From Pardosa pseudoannulata (lineage: Eukaryota; Arthropoda; Arachnida; Araneae; Lycosidae), in NCBI GenBank assembly GCA_032207245.1, contig CM063503.1, positions 107,163,756 to 107,227,755 on the forward strand: DNA of 64,000 nt. Reading direction: 5' to 3'. Position numbers and translations under genes: made by a program. The notes under the pieces were generated by a model. The model made no database searches. It was given only the letters and a program-made list of their open reading frames with translations, and was not told where the DNA came from. Positions 62,396 to 64,000 of this stretch are shown here, piece by piece (positions within the stretch are counted from its first letter, which is position 1; each line of letters starts with the position of its first letter).

Positions 62396-64000
62396 AAGCT
62401 AACACATAGGTTTTACAAAATATAAAACATTTCAAAACATTAAAAGGAAATAAATATAAGATGTAAGACATTATAAAATTAGAAACAAGTTCTTGAACAC
62501 GTGTCTATGTTTAAAAAGAAACAGAACACTTTCAAGCATTTTCCATCTACCAGGTCGATATAATTACGAATTACTCGTTTCATCTTAAGTAAGGTACTTA
62601 TACAACTGCAGCATGTGCAATAACACTGGATAACATTTCAAACATCTGGCCGTCACTGGTGAAATCTAAATGATTTTTGTAAATTAAAATTTATAAAACT
62701 GAAAATACAACAAGAAGCAATTGTTAAAAATAGTGTTTCGGGCATATGGGTAATAATAATATTGTATGTTGTGACAATTATTTTAATTATAGGATAATGC
62801 ATATTTAGAGATGTGGTTCCTTTGAATGAGGAAAAAGACATATTTTCTTCTAATATTTACTATTCAGTGAATTTGAAAGATCAAATCTTCAATTGGAATT
62901 TTCACAAATGAAAGTTATTGTCATTTTAAATGAATAATTTTTGTCGTTTATAAATCTAAGCATGTTAATTTATGAGTATGTTTAGAAACCTGTAAACCTA
63001 ATGTGGGTGGTTATATTAAGCATTTAAACAATAGAAAAACAATATGATATGAATAATTTGTGCAGATAATTCTTTAGAAATAAAGGAATATAATGGTATA
63101 AATTTCTTAATTTACGAAAAAAGCTTTTATAAATGATAGTGCAATCATTTAAGTAAATTTTACACATTAAACTTAAAAATGAACAAAAGTTAAACAGAAA
63201 TGTAGAAAATTTTGAGTGAAGGAATTAACTAATGGAAAAATCCTTCTAACATCCATTAAAACCCTCAGTTATGAAAAATTTGAATTTATTTTTATTCTGA
63301 TATATGCAGAATATTCTATTTATAGATGTTTAATGAAAGATCAAATATCATACACCTACGTTATTATGAGTACGTGACACTCATTCTTTAAATTATGCAA
63401 TAATGTAATAAATATGAAGTTACAATATATGTTTAGTTACATAATGTGTTTACAATAATACAAATATTTTGCATTCTGCTGTTGTTCTTGAATCATTAAG
63501 CTTAAATATCCTTATGATAGTTCTAAATTATTTTTCATAAAAATATCAGTAAAAGAAACCATTACACTGTTACACATTTTACTATTTTCCTAACGATCAT
63601 TTTCTTATAGAAGATGATATTTTGATGTCCACACAGCTTGTTCTGCACTAAAAGAACAGATATGGAGAATAATCGGTTGTAGCTATAACACCACAGGTGC
63701 AACAATAGAATATGTGCTATAACAGCACCATTAACTATTTCAGATAAAATATTATTTTTGCAATATTTTACAAGTGAAACAATATCAGAATAAGTTATTC
63801 ATATGTATATTTCAGTGTTTATTTACCATAATTTCGAAATCTCTAATCATATATTTTACTAAAAACAGCCATTAAATAACAAGCTGTTTTGCATAATATA
63901 TTTAATGGAATTATCAAAGAAGTTGTTTCAATTTTTTTAGGATGTTATTTCATTGTGACACTAGTTGCATAATGCTATGCTCATAAAAATCATTTAATTG
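62396..64000. other. AT-rich intergenic sequence
   Basis: No gene or element recognised up to the window end. A 62-codon frame at 62653-62841 (-) is unassigned. Confidence 0.4.

Overview
This window looks like AT-rich nuclear DNA from an arthropod. The reasons are one intron-interrupted, kekkon/LRRC24-type LRR-Ig membrane receptor gene, the C-terminus of an arthropod-style non-LTR reverse transcriptase, piggyBac-type (TTAA) and hAT (8-bp duplication) DNA elements, tRNA-derived SINEs, and very long (TA)n and (TA)n(TG)n microsatellites. A chelicerate such as a spider is my guess, but nothing seen here proves it. There are no bacterial operons, Shine-Dalgarno sites, CRISPR arrays or rRNA genes.

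The only host protein-coding gene I can defend lies at 44.0-46.0 kb on the + strand. It is a 665-codon, single-coding-exon receptor: signal peptide, LRRNT, about six LRRs, LRRCT, one Ig domain, one transmembrane helix and a 255-residue cytoplasmic tail. A splice acceptor at 43838-43839 opens a 5' UTR exon that carries two overlapping short uORFs. An in-frame stop lies 18 nt upstream of the chosen ATG. Several polyadenylation signals follow, the most distant near 47.95 kb. The promoter and first exon were not found.

The rest is mobile and repetitive DNA, much of it with readable ends. 0.46-1.46 kb is a 1000-bp solo LTR with a 4-bp target duplication. 1.7-2.3 and 54.2-54.7 kb hold two copies of a short piggyBac-type element with a broken transposase tail. 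15.2-15.8 and 25.6-26.2 kb hold two copies of another TTAA-flanked family. 21.6-21.9 and 37.9-38.3 kb hold a tRNA-derived SINE family, one copy with a perfect 12-bp target duplication. 24.3, 27.6, 39.1, 49.5 and 60.9 kb hold a second tRNA-derived SINE family. 29.5-29.95 kb is a dead LINE fragment. 34.85-36.1 and 56.0-57.2 kb carry copies of a composite repeat, one containing a local three-unit tandem array. 55.3 and 58.2 kb form a long inverted pair. 61.1-62.4 kb is a tandem repeat into which a 329-bp hAT element has jumped, and the neighbouring unit preserves the empty site.

Nine TA-rich microsatellite loci punctuate the window, and most of the small open frames there (Ile-Tyr repeats) are artefacts of them. 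I found no convincing new multi-gene system. The most rewarding observations are structural: nested insertions with empty sites, a frameshift shared between two element copies, and several long perfect or near-perfect palindromes.
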